Part shown: positions 19,956-31,669 of the stretch, in pieces
Layout: each line of letters starts with the position of its first letter
How positions within the stretch are numbered: position 1 is the stretch's first letter
Assembly (NCBI RefSeq): GCF_033807575.1
Contig: NC_084717.1
Coordinates: 4,651,692-4,715,691, forward strand
DNA: 64,000 nucleotides
Source of the DNA: Cydia pomonella
Lineage: Eukaryota > Arthropoda > Insecta > Lepidoptera > Tortricidae
Direction of reading: 5' to 3'
Notes under the pieces: generated by a model
What the model was told of the DNA's origin: nothing
The model's database searches: none
The model's input: the letters and a program-made list of their open reading frames with translations, nothing else
Made by a program: the position numbers and the translations under genes

Positions 19956-19960
19956 AGTAG
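19956..19960. repeat. Target-site duplication, right
   Basis: AGTAG, matching 15089-15093. Confidence 0.85.
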
Positions 19961-20075
19961 TAGAACTCTTTATTGTACAAAAATGAAAACAAAACAGGAA
20001 ATAAAATACTCATCATTAGTACAAAGGCGAATTTATCCCTTTAAGGGATCTCTTCCAGTTAACCTTTGAGCAATT
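19961..20075 (-). mobile_element. LINE 3'-end-like repeat
   Basis: ACTCTTTATTGTACAAAAAT and TACAAAGGCGAATTTATCCC, then GGATCTCTTCCAGTTAACC. The second block recurs at 48168-48215. On the minus strand the layout (TTTTTGTACAATAAAGAGTT at the end) looks like a LINE 3' terminus. The copia element appears to have inserted at its very end. Confidence 0.5.
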
Positions 20076-20394
20076 GAAGGAGAATTGGAGACGGAAGACA
20101 TCCGAAAACTGTACAAAGTGGCGCAAAAAAAAATAGAAGAGATATTTATTTTACTTACAACCTACAATATACATGCAATAGTATATGACCTACAATAAAT
20201 ATATACACATATATATAACAGTAACAGACAGTAATGATTTTATAAATTTGCATTACTTCAGCAGTAGGTACCTAATGCTAGTGTAGTTTGAATCCAAACC
20301 GTACCTTTAGAAACAGGTATAAGACAACTATGACGACATCTACATAGACAGTTTGGTACCTTTAAATACTAGATGCTGGATCATATTTCCAAAT

Positions 20395-20545
20395 CAAATC
20401 TGCCATGGAAGGACCCCTGAACGCATTTGCCAGAATGACCTCCAACTGCGACAAATTGCGAGAAATCGTACGGCAACACCTGCTTGATGTCAACAGTTGA
20501 CCACGACACTCTGCAAAGAGTATAACGACACAGAAGAAGAAAAGA
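20395..20545 (+). mobile_element. RTE-type LINE 3'-end remnant
   Basis: CATTTGCCAGAATGACCTCC, CCACGACACTCTGCAAAGAG, CGACACAGAAGAAGAAAAGA. It resembles the end of lepidopteran RTE elements, where the ORF stop is followed by a short GAAGAAGAAG-rich 3' UTR. Short and decayed. Confidence 0.4.
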
Positions 20546-21988
20546 TCATATTACTATTCTCACGTCCATCATAGTAACATCTTCATCTTATCCGTAGGCG
20601 TTTTGACTTATAAACTGTGCTTTTATTTTACCAATATAAATCTGTATTTCTGTATACTCTTGTCAGAGTAGTCGTGGTCAATTGAGGTTCTTATACGGCC
20701 TTTTTTATTATTTTCCGATAATTTTCTCTATTCAATAGGTACCTTTCACGCACAGCTTAAATTTAAGGGTGACCCGGTGAGAACCTTCACTTAACATGTG
20801 ACCTAGCGACCTATTATAACTTAGCATAATTAACTTCATATAACTATTAACTGACCGTCAGGACACAAAAGTCAACCGAACGCTGACCTGAAAGTAAATT
20901 TACCTAACAATAGCAAATGAACCATGTCAGGAATTTTGTTTTAGATTTTTAAAATAAATATGTTTTTATAATAATAAAGTAAAATATGAAGAATATTAAA
21001 ATATATATGAAGCACCGGTATGGAAAATTATTTATGAAGCCAAATAGGGACAATATTGATGTAAGATTCTTTAATTAAATTAAACTTAAATGCCACTGCG
21101 TCGTACATTTGAATCTGACTGCAAACAAGCACATTTAATAAATAAGATTTCGTTATAACTTATACTTATAATACACGTTTTGAGAAGAAAGTCCTAGGTA
21201 AGGTATTTCAGGCATGTAATTAATTTGTATATTTAATAATTCTGCGAGATATTTTGAATAGACAGATGCATTTCGCTTTTAGTAAATAAACGCGTGCATT
21301 ATTTTGCCGACAAAAGGATTACATGGACTTCTTATTATAAATGGTGATCCGCTTGTATTTTTTATACAACCACATAAAATGTAACGTATTTTATCTACAC
21401 ACATATCATAAGCCCTCTATGACGCCTTCAAAATCCGTAAATAATGGCCAACATTACGATATACTGTTTTGTTACAACAAATTTCTTATCTATGATGATG
21501 TTGTAATTGCTTCATAACTATATCAAAATCGAATTGGTTATGACTTCAAATTTGGAACATCTCTGAAAAAAAAGCAATTCCATTTGACCTCTATTCTAAT
21601 ATCAGTTGATACAATTTTGACATATCTCGCATTTTAGTTTGTATCGAATGATACGGAAATAGGCCCCCGACTCTATTTGTCTCTGTCTCTCTGAATAAAA
21701 AAAAACTACGAATGCGTGACATGCGTGAAAACAGTTTTCATTTGCCGCCATTTGACGTACAGTTTATCTTTTAATAAGTTTTAAGTAAAAAATGAATATG
21801 TTTTGTTGTTTTTAAAGTAACTATAGCAAAAGTCTCGTGTTAAAAGAGCGATAAAAATATTTCGGTGACGCCACCACATATCCGCGAGTTCCGCCAAGAG
21901 AGCAAAGATGCCCTGTAATTTGGGTTAGTGAATATATCATAGAAAGTTTATAAAATGTGTGTAGATAAAATAGTGTATGTAACTGTAC
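20546..21988. other. Unannotated 1.4 kb
   Basis: AT-rich throughout; no frame or repeat seen. Confidence 0.5.
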
Positions 21989-22086
21989 ATAATTAGGCAT
22001 TAAAACACTCGTGTGATCCTATTAAGAAACTCACTTTGTTCGTTTCTTAAACCCACACTCGTGTATTTTAATGCCTATTATTATGT
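21989..22086. repeat. Imperfect hairpin / MITE
   Basis: TAGGCATTAAAACACTCGTG on the left pairs with CACTCGTGTATTTTAATGCC on the right. An inner pair is AAGAAAC...GTTTCTT. Flanks (GTGTATGTAACTGTACATAA and TTATGTAGCAGTCACATAAA) may extend the pairing. It is probably a small non-autonomous element. Confidence 0.55.
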
Positions 22087-22261
22087 AGCAGTCACATAAA
22101 CTACTATTATGTAACTATGACACTATAAAAAAAAATTTAGCCTTTATTACCAGCGCTTAATTAATTTCATTTTTTAAACGTTTTTAATGACTTATACGTT
22201 TACGAAGTCACGATCGGAAACTAGTTATTACATAAAATTACATAATGAAACATCACTCACT

Positions 22262-22510
22262 GAATCCATGCTAATGGCAGATGCCAACACAGACGCAGAC
22301 GTCACCTACAGACTCAACGCGGGATGATTGGAGGACCCTAACCGGGGTGCTCTTTGATGACCGGATGCCAATATGGCTTAAAGGGCGCGTCTACAAAACC
22401 GCAGTACGAGCGACATTAATGTATGGCTCCGGGTGCTGGGCAACCAAGAATGAACTTGAACAGAAGATGCTTTCGAGCTACACCAGGAATGGAGACGGCA
22501 TTCATACTAT
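22262..22510 (+). pseudogene. RTE-type LINE ORF2 C-terminal fragment
   Basis: The plus frame reads WRTLTGVLFDDRMPIWLKGR, then VYKTAVRATLMYGSGCWATK. This follows the (W)(R)xxTGVLCDxRxPxxLKGKxYxTxxRPAxLYGxECW motif of RTE-clade polyproteins, downstream of the RT thumb. The frame stays open to 22796, but the last part no longer resembles the family. The 5' part including the catalytic domain is absent. Confidence 0.75.
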
Positions 22511-24009
22511 TTCCTGTCTGCCGAAGCATAGTAAAATTATACCTATGGCGGTGCATGTTGTGACTCGGAGATCGAGGTGTGCAAGATTTGTCTTTGACGT
22601 GTGTCATTTTCTATGTATTTGTGTCGTCATTACAGATTGGATTTTGTATGTAGTGAGTGAGAAGTGCGACTGTGTGCACGTTTCCCCTGCAAAAAATGGC
22701 AGAATGATTTGTTTGGTAAGATATCGCCTAGGCTCCTTCCTTCCGACGTATCGGAAGCCGGCATTGCTCGAAGGAAGATGCCTACCAATGAGATGAAAAT
22801 ATTATTGTATTTAATCGCTATTCTTAACTCTTTCTAACAGTACGTACAAAGTTTCGTTACGATGGGCCCATTTCTCCTCGGGCACTTATTCTATGAAAAT
22901 TCGGGCCCATCAGTGCTTGCAAGGTTGTGCGGTTTCTATTCCGATTCATGTTAATTGTCGCCTACGTGATCATGAAGGATTTTTTTAATTGACTCACTTG
23001 AATACGTAAAGGTTGTCTGAATCTGCCGATATGGAACACATAATTTTTGGAACATTGTATAATTGAGCACACAACTGCAATTTTAGTTACGAAAATGTCT
23101 TTTTCTCGGTTATCCTCCATAAGAATAGGTACGAACCTATTCTTACGAGACTAAAATTAAAAACCCACTACAAACAGTCGAACGAGAGTGGAATACAAAG
23201 TTGAGTGATAGTACAACATTCTAAAACCAAAAATTTCTCGGGATAAAATTCTAAAAAAGCTCGACTTTAATTTTCTAACTGTTAGCATTTTTAAAATACA
23301 TATATAAATAAATTAAACCCCCAAAAATAGAAAAAGAGTAATATGTACATTCAAAAAGTTAACATCTTCTTTCACTGCGTGATATCTGTAGCTCATTATC
23401 TAGCATCACCTATAGAAACTTTCAGTAGTACCCACGTAGGAGTTTAACTATATTTCAGTGGAAACATGGCAAAGCAGAGTGTCACTTGTTTCATATTTGA
23501 ATATACTGAATGAGGTACTTCGTTTGTCATTTGAATAGCGAACAAAGCAAATTCTCATTATTGAAAATGCATTCAATGCTTTACCTGTGGGGTGTTACTT
23601 GGAAATGGGATTTTGATGTCATTGTTTGTTTCATGGAAATTTATGCAATACTGATTAAATAGGCTCAATCCTGAAAATTTTAAATGTAAGTAAAATGTGG
23701 AACTATTTAATCTTCAATGACGGCTAACTCACAAAATTTTTAATATGATGGGCAGTCAAAATTATATGAAATTGTGCACCTGTGCCGAAAAACGATTATT
23801 CCCATTTGTTTATCCAAGATCTTAAACATGTTTTAATCATTCTTCGAATCGGGCCGCAATTCCTGTTCAAAAGAGGTATTCAAGCCTAGCGCCCTTAAGT
23901 CAGAACTTAAGATACGAACACTTCGTTAACCTTACCATCAAAGTATGCAAAATAGATCGACGGCATTAACTATAGTCCCTTCCAAATAATTTAAGCTTAA
24001 CATTAAATT
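22511..24009. other. Unannotated 1.5 kb
   Basis: AT-rich. Only a short match TTCGAATCGGGCCG (23846-23859) to a family M terminus stands out. Confidence 0.4.
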
Positions 24010-24205
24010 CACTTTGTTCGTAGCACCTCCACGTTGGGAGCCACGGGTTTGGTACAGTTATGACTCGGAGACTGCGCGAATTCAGTACCCCGCGAACCTC
24101 CGTACAGAACGACCGTGTTGTGTGAGTGACGTTCCGATCTGCGCTTTGCGCGGCAAATGTGATTTTAAAAAAAACGGTGAGTGCGGTGTTCCATTGTTTT
24201 TTTAA
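24010..24205. other. CpG-rich patch with PBS-like and splice-donor-like signals
   Basis: More GC-rich than its flanks. 24025-24043 (CCTCCACGTTGGGAGCCA within it) matches 16 of 19 bases of the tRNA-Lys(CUU) 3' end, so the minus strand may hold an LTR primer-binding site. On the plus strand AAAACGGTGAGTGCGG near 24173-24186 resembles a 5' splice site. A 171-codon minus frame at 23966-24481 crosses the patch; I see no known domain in it. Confidence 0.3.
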
Positions 24206-25643
24206 TCGGTGTCCTGTGGAATGCTGGCCATAATTGTCGTAAGCTTTTGAATTCTCTCGAATATTTTTGCCGTTTTCGGCAACAAAGCGTGAGCATGAGG
24301 GCTTATTAACGTGTTCTGATGATAACTTGGGAATTTCGTGATGAAAGAGATTGAATTTTTGAATTAAATTTCTTGTTTCAGTCTGTTTCATGCATAAATG
24401 TTTTTTAAGCCTAGGGTATATGGCTTTATATTTAAACGGGTAAATTCTAAAGATCATTTTCGATCTATAATTTGTAACCATAATGAATAAAGTGACTTTT
24501 ATCTATACTTTAGCTTTAAACTGTCAAGATCTACACTTTAAATGAAAGATAATGTCTAAAATAAAATATAAAAGCCACTTTTATTACCTAACACCTTTTA
24601 ATAATTTCAAAATAAACGTTATTATTTTATATTCCATAAGGATGAAAGGCGCTACAGTGGAAATAAAAAGCTCGTGAAGGCTGTCAGCATCACTGAACAT
24701 CATTTCGCCGTCTCCAATTACTGTGGTTATTTAGTACAAAGCTCCTTTGTACCGTGTTTTGTTATTAGGTATTAATTATTTGACTAAATTAGCATATAAA
24801 TGCCGTTGCATTTTTCATTTTATAAATTATTTAGCCTCTTTAACACGCAATACTTATAATGTATTAGTACTAAAACGTCTAAACCTGTATTTTTTTGGAA
24901 AAATATTTGTTCTCGGGTTTTTACGCAAAATACTATTTTTAAATTTGAATATAATAAATAAATTACGAGTAAAGCATGATTCCGATAAATTCCAGCGCCT
25001 TAATATTTCTATATATTAAAACTCCATTTACATCAGATTTCTACATATATTAAACACGCTCTTTCCTTCTTATGCAAAAAGAGGAGTATTATATTTCTTT
25101 TAGTTATTTTTATCAATAACTAAATAAGCAGTTATTATATATTAATTGGTATTGTACTAACCTGTATAGTAAAGTAAAAATTTAAACTTATCCTTGGGTT
25201 TAAATTATTTAATGTGACACTATGTGATTTTTTTTAGACCATTTCTACCATTTATATTATTAACAAAAATAACACTTATTCAATATGAAATCTCGTTAAA
25301 TAATCTAAAAAGCGTCATTCAAAACCTCTTCTACAAAGATAAATTTCTCTTTCAAATTTTCTTGAAGTAATTTCATTTTAAGAGGCGACTCTAGAAACGC
25401 TCTTCTTTTTCTCGTCTTAAGGGATATTCTGCATTTCCCACGAGGTTTTTCTATTTTCCCGGGAAAAACTACCTTTTATCCTTAGTAAATTTCGTTTTGT
25501 AAACGTGGATATTTTTATACAGTTGTATACAGCTGTATTTGTTTTCCCAATAGTGTTTTGTAGGAAAGCTAAGTACCTAATACAGTACAATTGAATTCGT
25601 TGGTTGAAACTGTTCGTAGTGACATCTTATTATACAGCTATTA
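24206..25643. other. Unannotated 1.4 kb, very AT-rich
   Basis: No assignable content. A 90-codon frame at 24747-25019 is Leu/Tyr/Phe-rich, as random AT-rich sequence gives. Confidence 0.5.
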
Positions 25644-25998
25644 TAGCTTCTGCGCGCGACTTCGTCACCATGGAATTAGTACGTTTAGTAACTTATTTTT
25701 CATTCAATCTGCTTTTTTTTATTTCCTATACGAACTTCCTTATTTGAGAGACAATTATAACGCCTGGATAAAAAATAAAAGCAATTATTCAATTTAAGCA
25801 CAAATTCAGATCAATTATCAGGCGTTGCATCAATTATCTCAATTCCACTAAAGAGATGATTTACGGCATGAAAACTAACCTACATCCTTCCTTGGGGCTC
25901 AAGTTATATGTTTACCAAATTTCAACTAGATTGGTTCAGCGGTTAAAGAGTGAAGAGGACAGATACAGACAAATACACTTTTTAATGCCCTAGTAGGG
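25644..25998 (+). repeat. Dispersed lepidopteran repeat (family E)
   Basis: Starts AGCTTCTGCGCGCGACTTCG and ends TTTCAACTAGATTGGTTCAG, CGGTTAAAGAGTGAAGAGG, ACAGATACAGACAAATACAC. This 5' and 3' wording is common in lepidopteran genomes in my experience. The 5' signature alone recurs at 39762-39792 and 57495-57530. Confidence 0.5.
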
Positions 25999-26211
25999 TC
26001 CATGATTGTACTTACTTAATTATAAGAACATTTGTAACACCATGTTCCAACGAATAAATTATTTATTTACTAGAGCGTGTCATATATTTTTACGCATTTC
26101 GTTATGCGAGATGTTATTGCTGGTGACTGTACAAATGTGCTTATAAAAATTACTTTAAGCTCCCAAAATTATAATTCATAATTTATACCGTTCAACATTT
26201 ATTTTCATTGT

Positions 26212-26697
26212 ATGCTGTATTATGGAGTTTCTCGGAATTCATATAGGTATGTATCAAAATCATGTCCCCATTACAGCATTCATATTGACAGGATAGAGCG
26301 ATTGCAAAAAAAGTTCCTAAAATCCCTTGATTTTAAATGTGGTATTGAATACAAAGATTATGTGGAATCCTTAAACCGTCATAAAATGCAGTCACTAGAG
26401 TGTCGGAGAGACTGCGTTGATTCTGTTCTATTATTTAAAATAATAAATGGGTATATTGATGCCCCTAGCTTGTTGAAAGACATATGTATAAGAGTTCCAG
26501 GTAATAAAGAGCGCCGATGTCGTCCCAGATACAAGCATTTATTCTCCATTCCATGTAGTAGAACTAACTATTCCAAAAATATGTTTATTAAACGAACATG
26601 TGCCCTCTATAATGATCATAACATTGTAAAAAATGTAGACATATTTAATTGTACCATAAGTTCATTGAAAAGAGTATTCAAGACTAGTAGCATATAA
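26212..26697 (+). pseudogene. CR1/Jockey-type LINE ORF2, C-terminal domain
   Basis: 161 codons, open to its stop. From about residue 22: SIHIDRIERLQKKFLKSLDF, then SLECRRDCVDSVLLFKIING, CSRTNYSKNMFIKRTCALYN and a final FNCTISSLKRVFK. This is the conserved region after the RT of CR1/Jockey-type ORF2 proteins (IxRIQxxFLR, LxxRRxxxDxxxLxKIxNG, RTNxxxNSPxxRxxxxYN). Endonuclease and RT domains are absent because of 5' truncation. The first 20 codons are poorly conserved. The 3' UTR follows directly. Confidence 0.8.
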
Positions 26698-27018
26698 ATC
26701 TTAACGTGTATATAATAAGTATTATTATGTCATGTTTGTCGATACTTCATACTTATTCAAAAGTTGTTATAAACGTAGAACGTGTTTTACATTGTGCTTT
26801 TCACTGAGTGTTTTGTAAATCTGATTTCTCAAATTCTGTGTAACCTCTTACTATTTAGCTGAACCTAAACGTAGATAGGTACTTTTCGTGCTTTTATATA
26901 AAGATATGTTTAACAAACATGGAAACTATAGGTCTAGATTAAGATAAGAAACTGTAATGATATTTTTTTTTTGTATGACCGTTTGTTTCATATTTAAATA
27001 AATAAATAAATAAATAAA
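26698..27018 (+). mobile_element. 3' UTR and tail of the LINE
   Basis: About 300 bp of AT-rich untranslated sequence ending in a (AAAT)n tail at 26994-27018. This is a typical microsatellite-like LINE terminus and marks the 3' end of the element. Confidence 0.75.
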
Positions 27019-27944
27019 ATCATTTTATTTTCACAATAATTTAATGTTTTCTACCGGAATACTTGGTTGGTTGTATAGAGAATGCTAACGTTTCTCGGAT
27101 TTTCTTTATAGTCGTATCAGTATCAGCAGTTGCTATCAACTGTTTGCTATCAAGCAGACCGTTTATTTTTTGCCTCTAAGTGTAAGGGCCGGTTGCACCA
27201 AACTGTCTGTCACCGTTAAAGCGTTCGCTAAATTATATTCTATGGGAAGTTTCATAGTAAACTGCCGCACCCGGTGACGTTGTTCAGTCTTTCAAGTGCG
27301 GATGGTGCGATTGGCGCTAAATAAGCTAGAGGGAGTATTATAAAATAAGCTTTGGGGGCCTAGACAAAAGAAAATCTTATTAAGAAAACGCTTATCGAAA
27401 CTTTAATAATAAATGGACATGATGACGTGACTTTTCGTCGCTACTGTCATCTCGATATTTTCGTCAATGTACAACCACAATTTTGCGTTAGCCGGGTCGA
27501 AATTCTCTTCGTTGTCTTGTTTTGGACCACTCTGTCACGCTTGTGTTCCTGTATTTTATCAAATAAATAAAAAAAGACGAGTGCTATTGCATGTCTTTTT
27601 AGCAGTAGATTACATTTACCATGAGTACAGTTAAAAACTAAATTTCATCTCATACAAAAAGCTACATTCCGTCACATTTTTTGGGGACAAAAAACAAGAG
27701 AACGAAAATAATTTTGACTGAACCCTCTCTTAACATATTCACTGTCAACGTTTCCGTAGCGCTACGGTCGTAGCCAATGCGAGTGTTTTCCCGCTTTGTA
27801 AAGGAAAGCGACTACGAACAGAGAATCCGCTGGGTGGGATCCCGGCACTTAATGTGTTAACATCGCGGACGATGATACGGAAGCGACGATCGATGAGTCG
27901 GACACCTTTTTTTGGTATATTAGCTATATTTGGAGTGTGTGTAG
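27019..27944. other. Unannotated 0.9 kb
   Basis: No frame of note. The block 27760-27900 is moderately GC-rich (GTAGCGCTACGGTCGTAGCC) without a clear identity. Confidence 0.4.
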
Positions 27945-28092
27945 AAGAATGCTCAACGAGGGGGGTGGGGTTAGGGTCGGCAACGCGCATGTAACTCCTC
28001 TGGAGTTGCAGGTGTACATAGGCTACGGAGACTGCTTACCATCAGGCAGGCCGTATGCTTGTTTGCCACCGACGTAGTATAAAAAAAAAAAG
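27945..28092 (+). mobile_element. Family Z retroelement 3' end, copy 2
   Basis: GGGTTAGGGTCGGCAACGCG through CTTACCATCAGGCAGGCCG to GACGTAGTATAAAAAAAAAA. Shares the A-rich end with the copy at 10535. Confidence 0.7.
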
Positions 28093-28223
28093 AATTATCT
28101 ACATAACTTTGTTCTTTTGATGACCGGACTTACAAGCGGGGGGCTGCGTAATGTATACTAACATTATCAAGTGATTAGTCTAGTTCTTCTTAATGCGAAT
28201 TGCTAAGGAATAGAATTCGCTCC

Positions 28224-28271
28224 AGTCCGTATTCCCTGACAAATTAAAGTCCGTATTCCCTGACAAATTAA
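28224..28271. repeat. Exact 24-bp tandem duplication
   Basis: The unit AGTCCGTATTCCCTGACAAA plus TTAA occurs twice, at 28224-28247 and 28248-28271, with no difference. Confidence 0.9.
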
Positions 28272-29321
28272 AAATTGCTCATAGCAAGTGCTAACACTGA
28301 GGCTCTGTCAGTTTTAGTGTACTTATAACTGAGTTTAATTTAGGTACGACTTACCCTCATGTGAGATTACAGTTATTCACTGGTCGGTATATAATGAGCG
28401 AAGGTAAAAATCTAACCGGGCCATACACATTTTTTAAGCAAACTCATTCGCATCTTTTCTGTAGATGTCGCAAATTTAAGGGATAAAGCTCATTTTTACG
28501 CAGCACCTTTAAAGGCGGTATACATTTTTCAGTACTTGAGACTCAAATAAGAAAAACTGGTAATCTATGTACCAGAGTCGTTAACTTTGATTAAAATGTC
28601 CTCAGAAATGATTTGTTTTTCTAAAATGTGTTTGACTCAACCATACCTGTTTGTCAACAATCTACATATTATACGGTGCGTCCATATTCGAGTGCGGACC
28701 TATGTTTGCTTCATATTGCGCGCCTAATTAGCGAAACTCATGCAAGACTCGAATAAAGCGTTCAATTTATAGCAAACTACACAACGTGTTCGCTAGATTT
28801 GGAAGCACCTATATATAAAAGTGGTCTTGGTAATCCGAAATCTATTTGGCTTAGGTACGTTCCTTTCAAACGCTGAAGGATAAGCTTATGAGTTTAGAAA
28901 TACTTAGGTACTTTAAGTAAAGTAAATTGAGATCGGTTCAAGTTAAAAACTTTGACGAGACTTAAATAACGTGAGTGGCCCGTTGTGGCCGAAGTGATTT
29001 TTATCTTTTAATCCAAGTTTATGGATTTTTTTGAATGGTGGAGCTATATGCGTTCGTATATAAAATATACTACACATACCTACATTTAAAAGGTGTATTA
29101 CAAGCTGATTTTATTCAAAACAAAATCATTTTAATTTCTATATGATATTCGTAATATATTTAATAATACCGAATTCAATAGAAACACGAGGAACAGACCC
29201 TGCCTAATTAATAACAGCTTAATTGGGTTACTACAAATGACTGTAATTTGTTTACAAATTAGTTAATATTTGATGTAGATAGAAACATGTTATTTATTCT
29301 TCCGTAATTATTAGTATATAT
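28272..29321. other. Unannotated 1.05 kb
   Basis: AT-rich; nothing assignable. Confidence 0.5.
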
Positions 29322-29588
29322 AAATAAATAAATATATATTATAGGACATTATTGCACAAATTGACTAAGTCCCACAGTAAGCTCAATAAGGCTTGTGTTG
29401 AGGGTACTTAGACAACGATATATATAATATATAAATATTTATAAATACTTAAATACATAGAAAACACGCATGACTCGGGAACAAATATCCATGCTCATCA
29501 CACGAATAAATGCCCTTACCAGGATTTGAACCCGGGACCATCAGCTTCGTAGGCAGGGTCACTACCCACTAGGCCAAACCGGTCGTCG
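29322..29588 (-). mobile_element. SINE family B, full-length copy
   Basis: tRNA-derived. On the minus strand: ACCGGTTTGGCCTAGTGG with a perfect box A (TGGCCTAGTGG), AGTGACCCTGCCTACGAAGC, box B GGTTCAAATCC, CATGAGTCATG...-like middle, AACACAAGCCTTATTGAGCT, GGGACTTAGTCAATTTGTGC and a TTATTTATTTA tail at 29322-29340. RNA polymerase III promoter boxes are intact. Confidence 0.85.
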
Positions 29589-29796
29589 AAGTATAAATCC
29601 ATTTTGTTGTATTATTTGTATTAATTTAATATAAGCATAAAGATTTTAAATAAATGTAATAGGTCATTAGTAATAAATTATTTAGAGCGAAGTATGCTAA
29701 TTAGTAATAATCAACTCAAATTCCTAAAAAAGGAACTTATAATATTCGTGTGAATTAGTAAAATCCCTACTAAAATATAAACCCGAAAGTAACTCC

Positions 29797-29920
29797 CGGC
29801 CTGCTTCGAACTTTAAGGCACGTCAAATATTAGGTCTAGATACGTTTGTTTGAAGAAACGTCACTTTTGACACGGACATTTCCGATTCTTATCGTATCTA
29901 GACTTAATGTTTGGCTTATC
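29797..29920. mobile_element. MITE family M copy
   Basis: GGCCTGCTTCGAACTTTAAG at the left; GAAACGTCACTTTTGACACG in the centre; arms TAGGTCTAGATACG and CGTATCTAGACTTAATG form the inverted pair. Confidence 0.55.
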
Positions 29921-30030
29921 GTTGATACCTCTTCACGCTTGAACCGCTGAACCGATGCTTTTCATCACTGACATTTTATGCAGTCAAAGTCGCGGTGAAG
30001 TTGTCAGTTAACCAACTACATTAATACACA

Positions 30031-30150
30031 GCCCAATTCGAGTTTTAGTTATTCGACCTGTTTCCAATATGATGCTGATCTGTCAGTATCAGAAGTTATT
30101 CAACCAAAAATTTCACTTTTGGCAACGAATAACTAAAACTCAAATGAGCC
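30031..30150. mobile_element. MITE family M copy
   Basis: Arms CAATTCGAGTTTTAGTTATT and AATAACTAAAACTCAAATGA. Core TCTGTCAGTATCAGAAGTTA as in the copies at 46864 and 56768. Confidence 0.6.
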
Positions 30151-30526
30151 TCTCACTGTCAGTGATCCGCTAGGCGGGTTGTCTGTTCGTAGACACTTCG
30201 CTTAAAACGGTTTTTCTTTCCTGTTATCGGCTACGCTCTTAGGGCACAGCTCGCGCTGGCACTGAATGTGTTAAAACAATTCTAACACTAAAATTCCTAA
30301 CACTTTAATTTCCTAAACAGATGAAGATCGACGACATCTGACTTACGTGCTAATATGGCCGACATATGGAAAACCGAGTGGCATCTGGCTTAGGCCTGGA
30401 ATGCGTATTACTTCCCTTGGGAGCAGTTAGTTAATGGCCGGGTTGAGAGGTCAAGCCCAAAAATGTGCATAACATTTAAATGACGTGTGCTTAAGAGGAT
30501 AGTGGATGACCGCTTTTACATATGTA

Positions 30527-30700
30527 TGGTGCAGTGGGTAGTGAAGATGAAGCCGATAGGCCGGGGTTCGAATACCGGTAAGGGCATTTATTTGTGTGAT
30601 GAGCACGAATATTGGTGCCTAGTCATGGGTGTTTTCTATGTATATTAGTATGTATTTATCTATTTATGTATGTATATATTGTCGCCTAATGCCCATAGGT
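30527..30700 (+). mobile_element. SINE family B, diverged copy
   Basis: GTGCAGTGGGTAGTGAAGAT, box B GGTTCGAATACC, GTAAGGGCATTTATTTGTGT, AGTCATGGGTGTTTTCTATG. The 3' part departs from the other copies after 30690 (GCCTAATGCCCATAGGTCG), so this is a subfamily or a chimaera. Confidence 0.65.
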
Positions 30701-30825
30701 CGATCGGTCCGTTTAACGGCATATTCGGTGTATAATATTATATGGCATATTTTGATTAAGAAAAAGTAGAAGACCTCCACTATTTCTGTTACAACCTGTA
30801 TAATTTATTCATAACATGTGTTACG

Positions 30826-30966
30826 GGGAGTGTTCCGAGGAATTGTTCGGATTAATCCCTGTCGCCTCTTTCCGCCATCGCTCTACGCGACAACATTTTC
30901 ATCTTTACCACTTAGACGGTTGACAGTCATGACAGCTAAACTGCCTGCAGTATTTCCAGACCGACA
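30826..30966 (+). pseudogene. LINE (family L) ORF2 C-terminal fragment
   Basis: The plus frame reads ECSEELFGLIPVASFRHRST. It aligns with the same region of the copy at 34411 (GGGGAGTGCTCCAAGGAATT). Broken by stops and truncated before the 3' UTR. Confidence 0.6.
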
Positions 30967-31377
30967 CGACAACGAACTGGGTGTACATTAAGATACGTTT
31001 TTTTTACATATTTTTATGCTGACAGTATCTAGGAGTCAATACCTATTTCGTCCTTAGCTTTCATCCCACTTTTGGCCAATTATTGGTGAAAACTTATTAC
31101 ATGTTTTTATGCTGTCAGTGTCTATTATCATCATTGACAACCATTTTATAACAAACATATTTTATCACTTACCACTACACTTTAAACTCTGACCAAATTA
31201 CTCTAAAGAATTTTTCCTCAATTCCCTTCACACGTGTATCTAAACTATTTTGGTAAACAACCCTCAGAAGACAAACAATCACTTAAAGTGTTACCTCTCG
31301 TTCTAACGTCTCCTTTATTGGATCGGACAGTGTGCGGTCAAAAAAGGTAAAATGAGATGGCGTTTTGGCAATAAAAT

Positions 31378-31431
31378 GTACTTAGCGGATATGGACTAGG
31401 GTATTGACCCTAGTCCATATCCGCTAAGTAC
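31378..31431. repeat. Perfect 25-bp inverted repeat, 4-bp loop
   Basis: The left arm 31378-31402 begins GTACTTAGCGGATATGGACT. The right arm 31407-31431 is its exact reverse complement. The loop is ATTG. The distal end of the right arm overlaps the TA at the border of the next MITE. Confidence 0.9.
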
Positions 31432-31669
31432 CGTAAAACCCCCCAACTATAGTCCAAAGCTCCCAACTATGGTCCACAAATAAACTCAATTTTTCTCGTT
31501 CAGGTGTATATTTTACTATATTTTTGTAGTTCTAAGGCAAAGTATGTTTATAAATGGAAGGTAAAACTAGGAGTAAACCAAAACGAACATTGGTATAGAT
31601 ACTTAATTTCCTTTCGAACTTGTGGACTATAGTTGCAGTATTGGACTATAGTTGTGTAGTTTTACGGTA
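31429..31669. mobile_element. TA-flanked MITE with CCGTAAAAC termini
   Basis: The 237-bp element at 31431-31667 begins CCGTAAAACCCCCCAACTAT and ends ATAGTTGTGTAGTTTTACGG. Each end carries a second ACTATRGTCC motif (ACTATGGTCCACAAA; GTGGACTATAGTTGCAG). TA lies at 31429-31430 and 31668-31669. A Tc1/mariner-type non-autonomous element is the best fit. Confidence 0.75.

Noticed and set aside
23966..24481. 171-codon minus frame
   Set aside because: No recognisable domain, mixed composition, and it crosses a probable LTR-like patch. Kept only as a note in that region.
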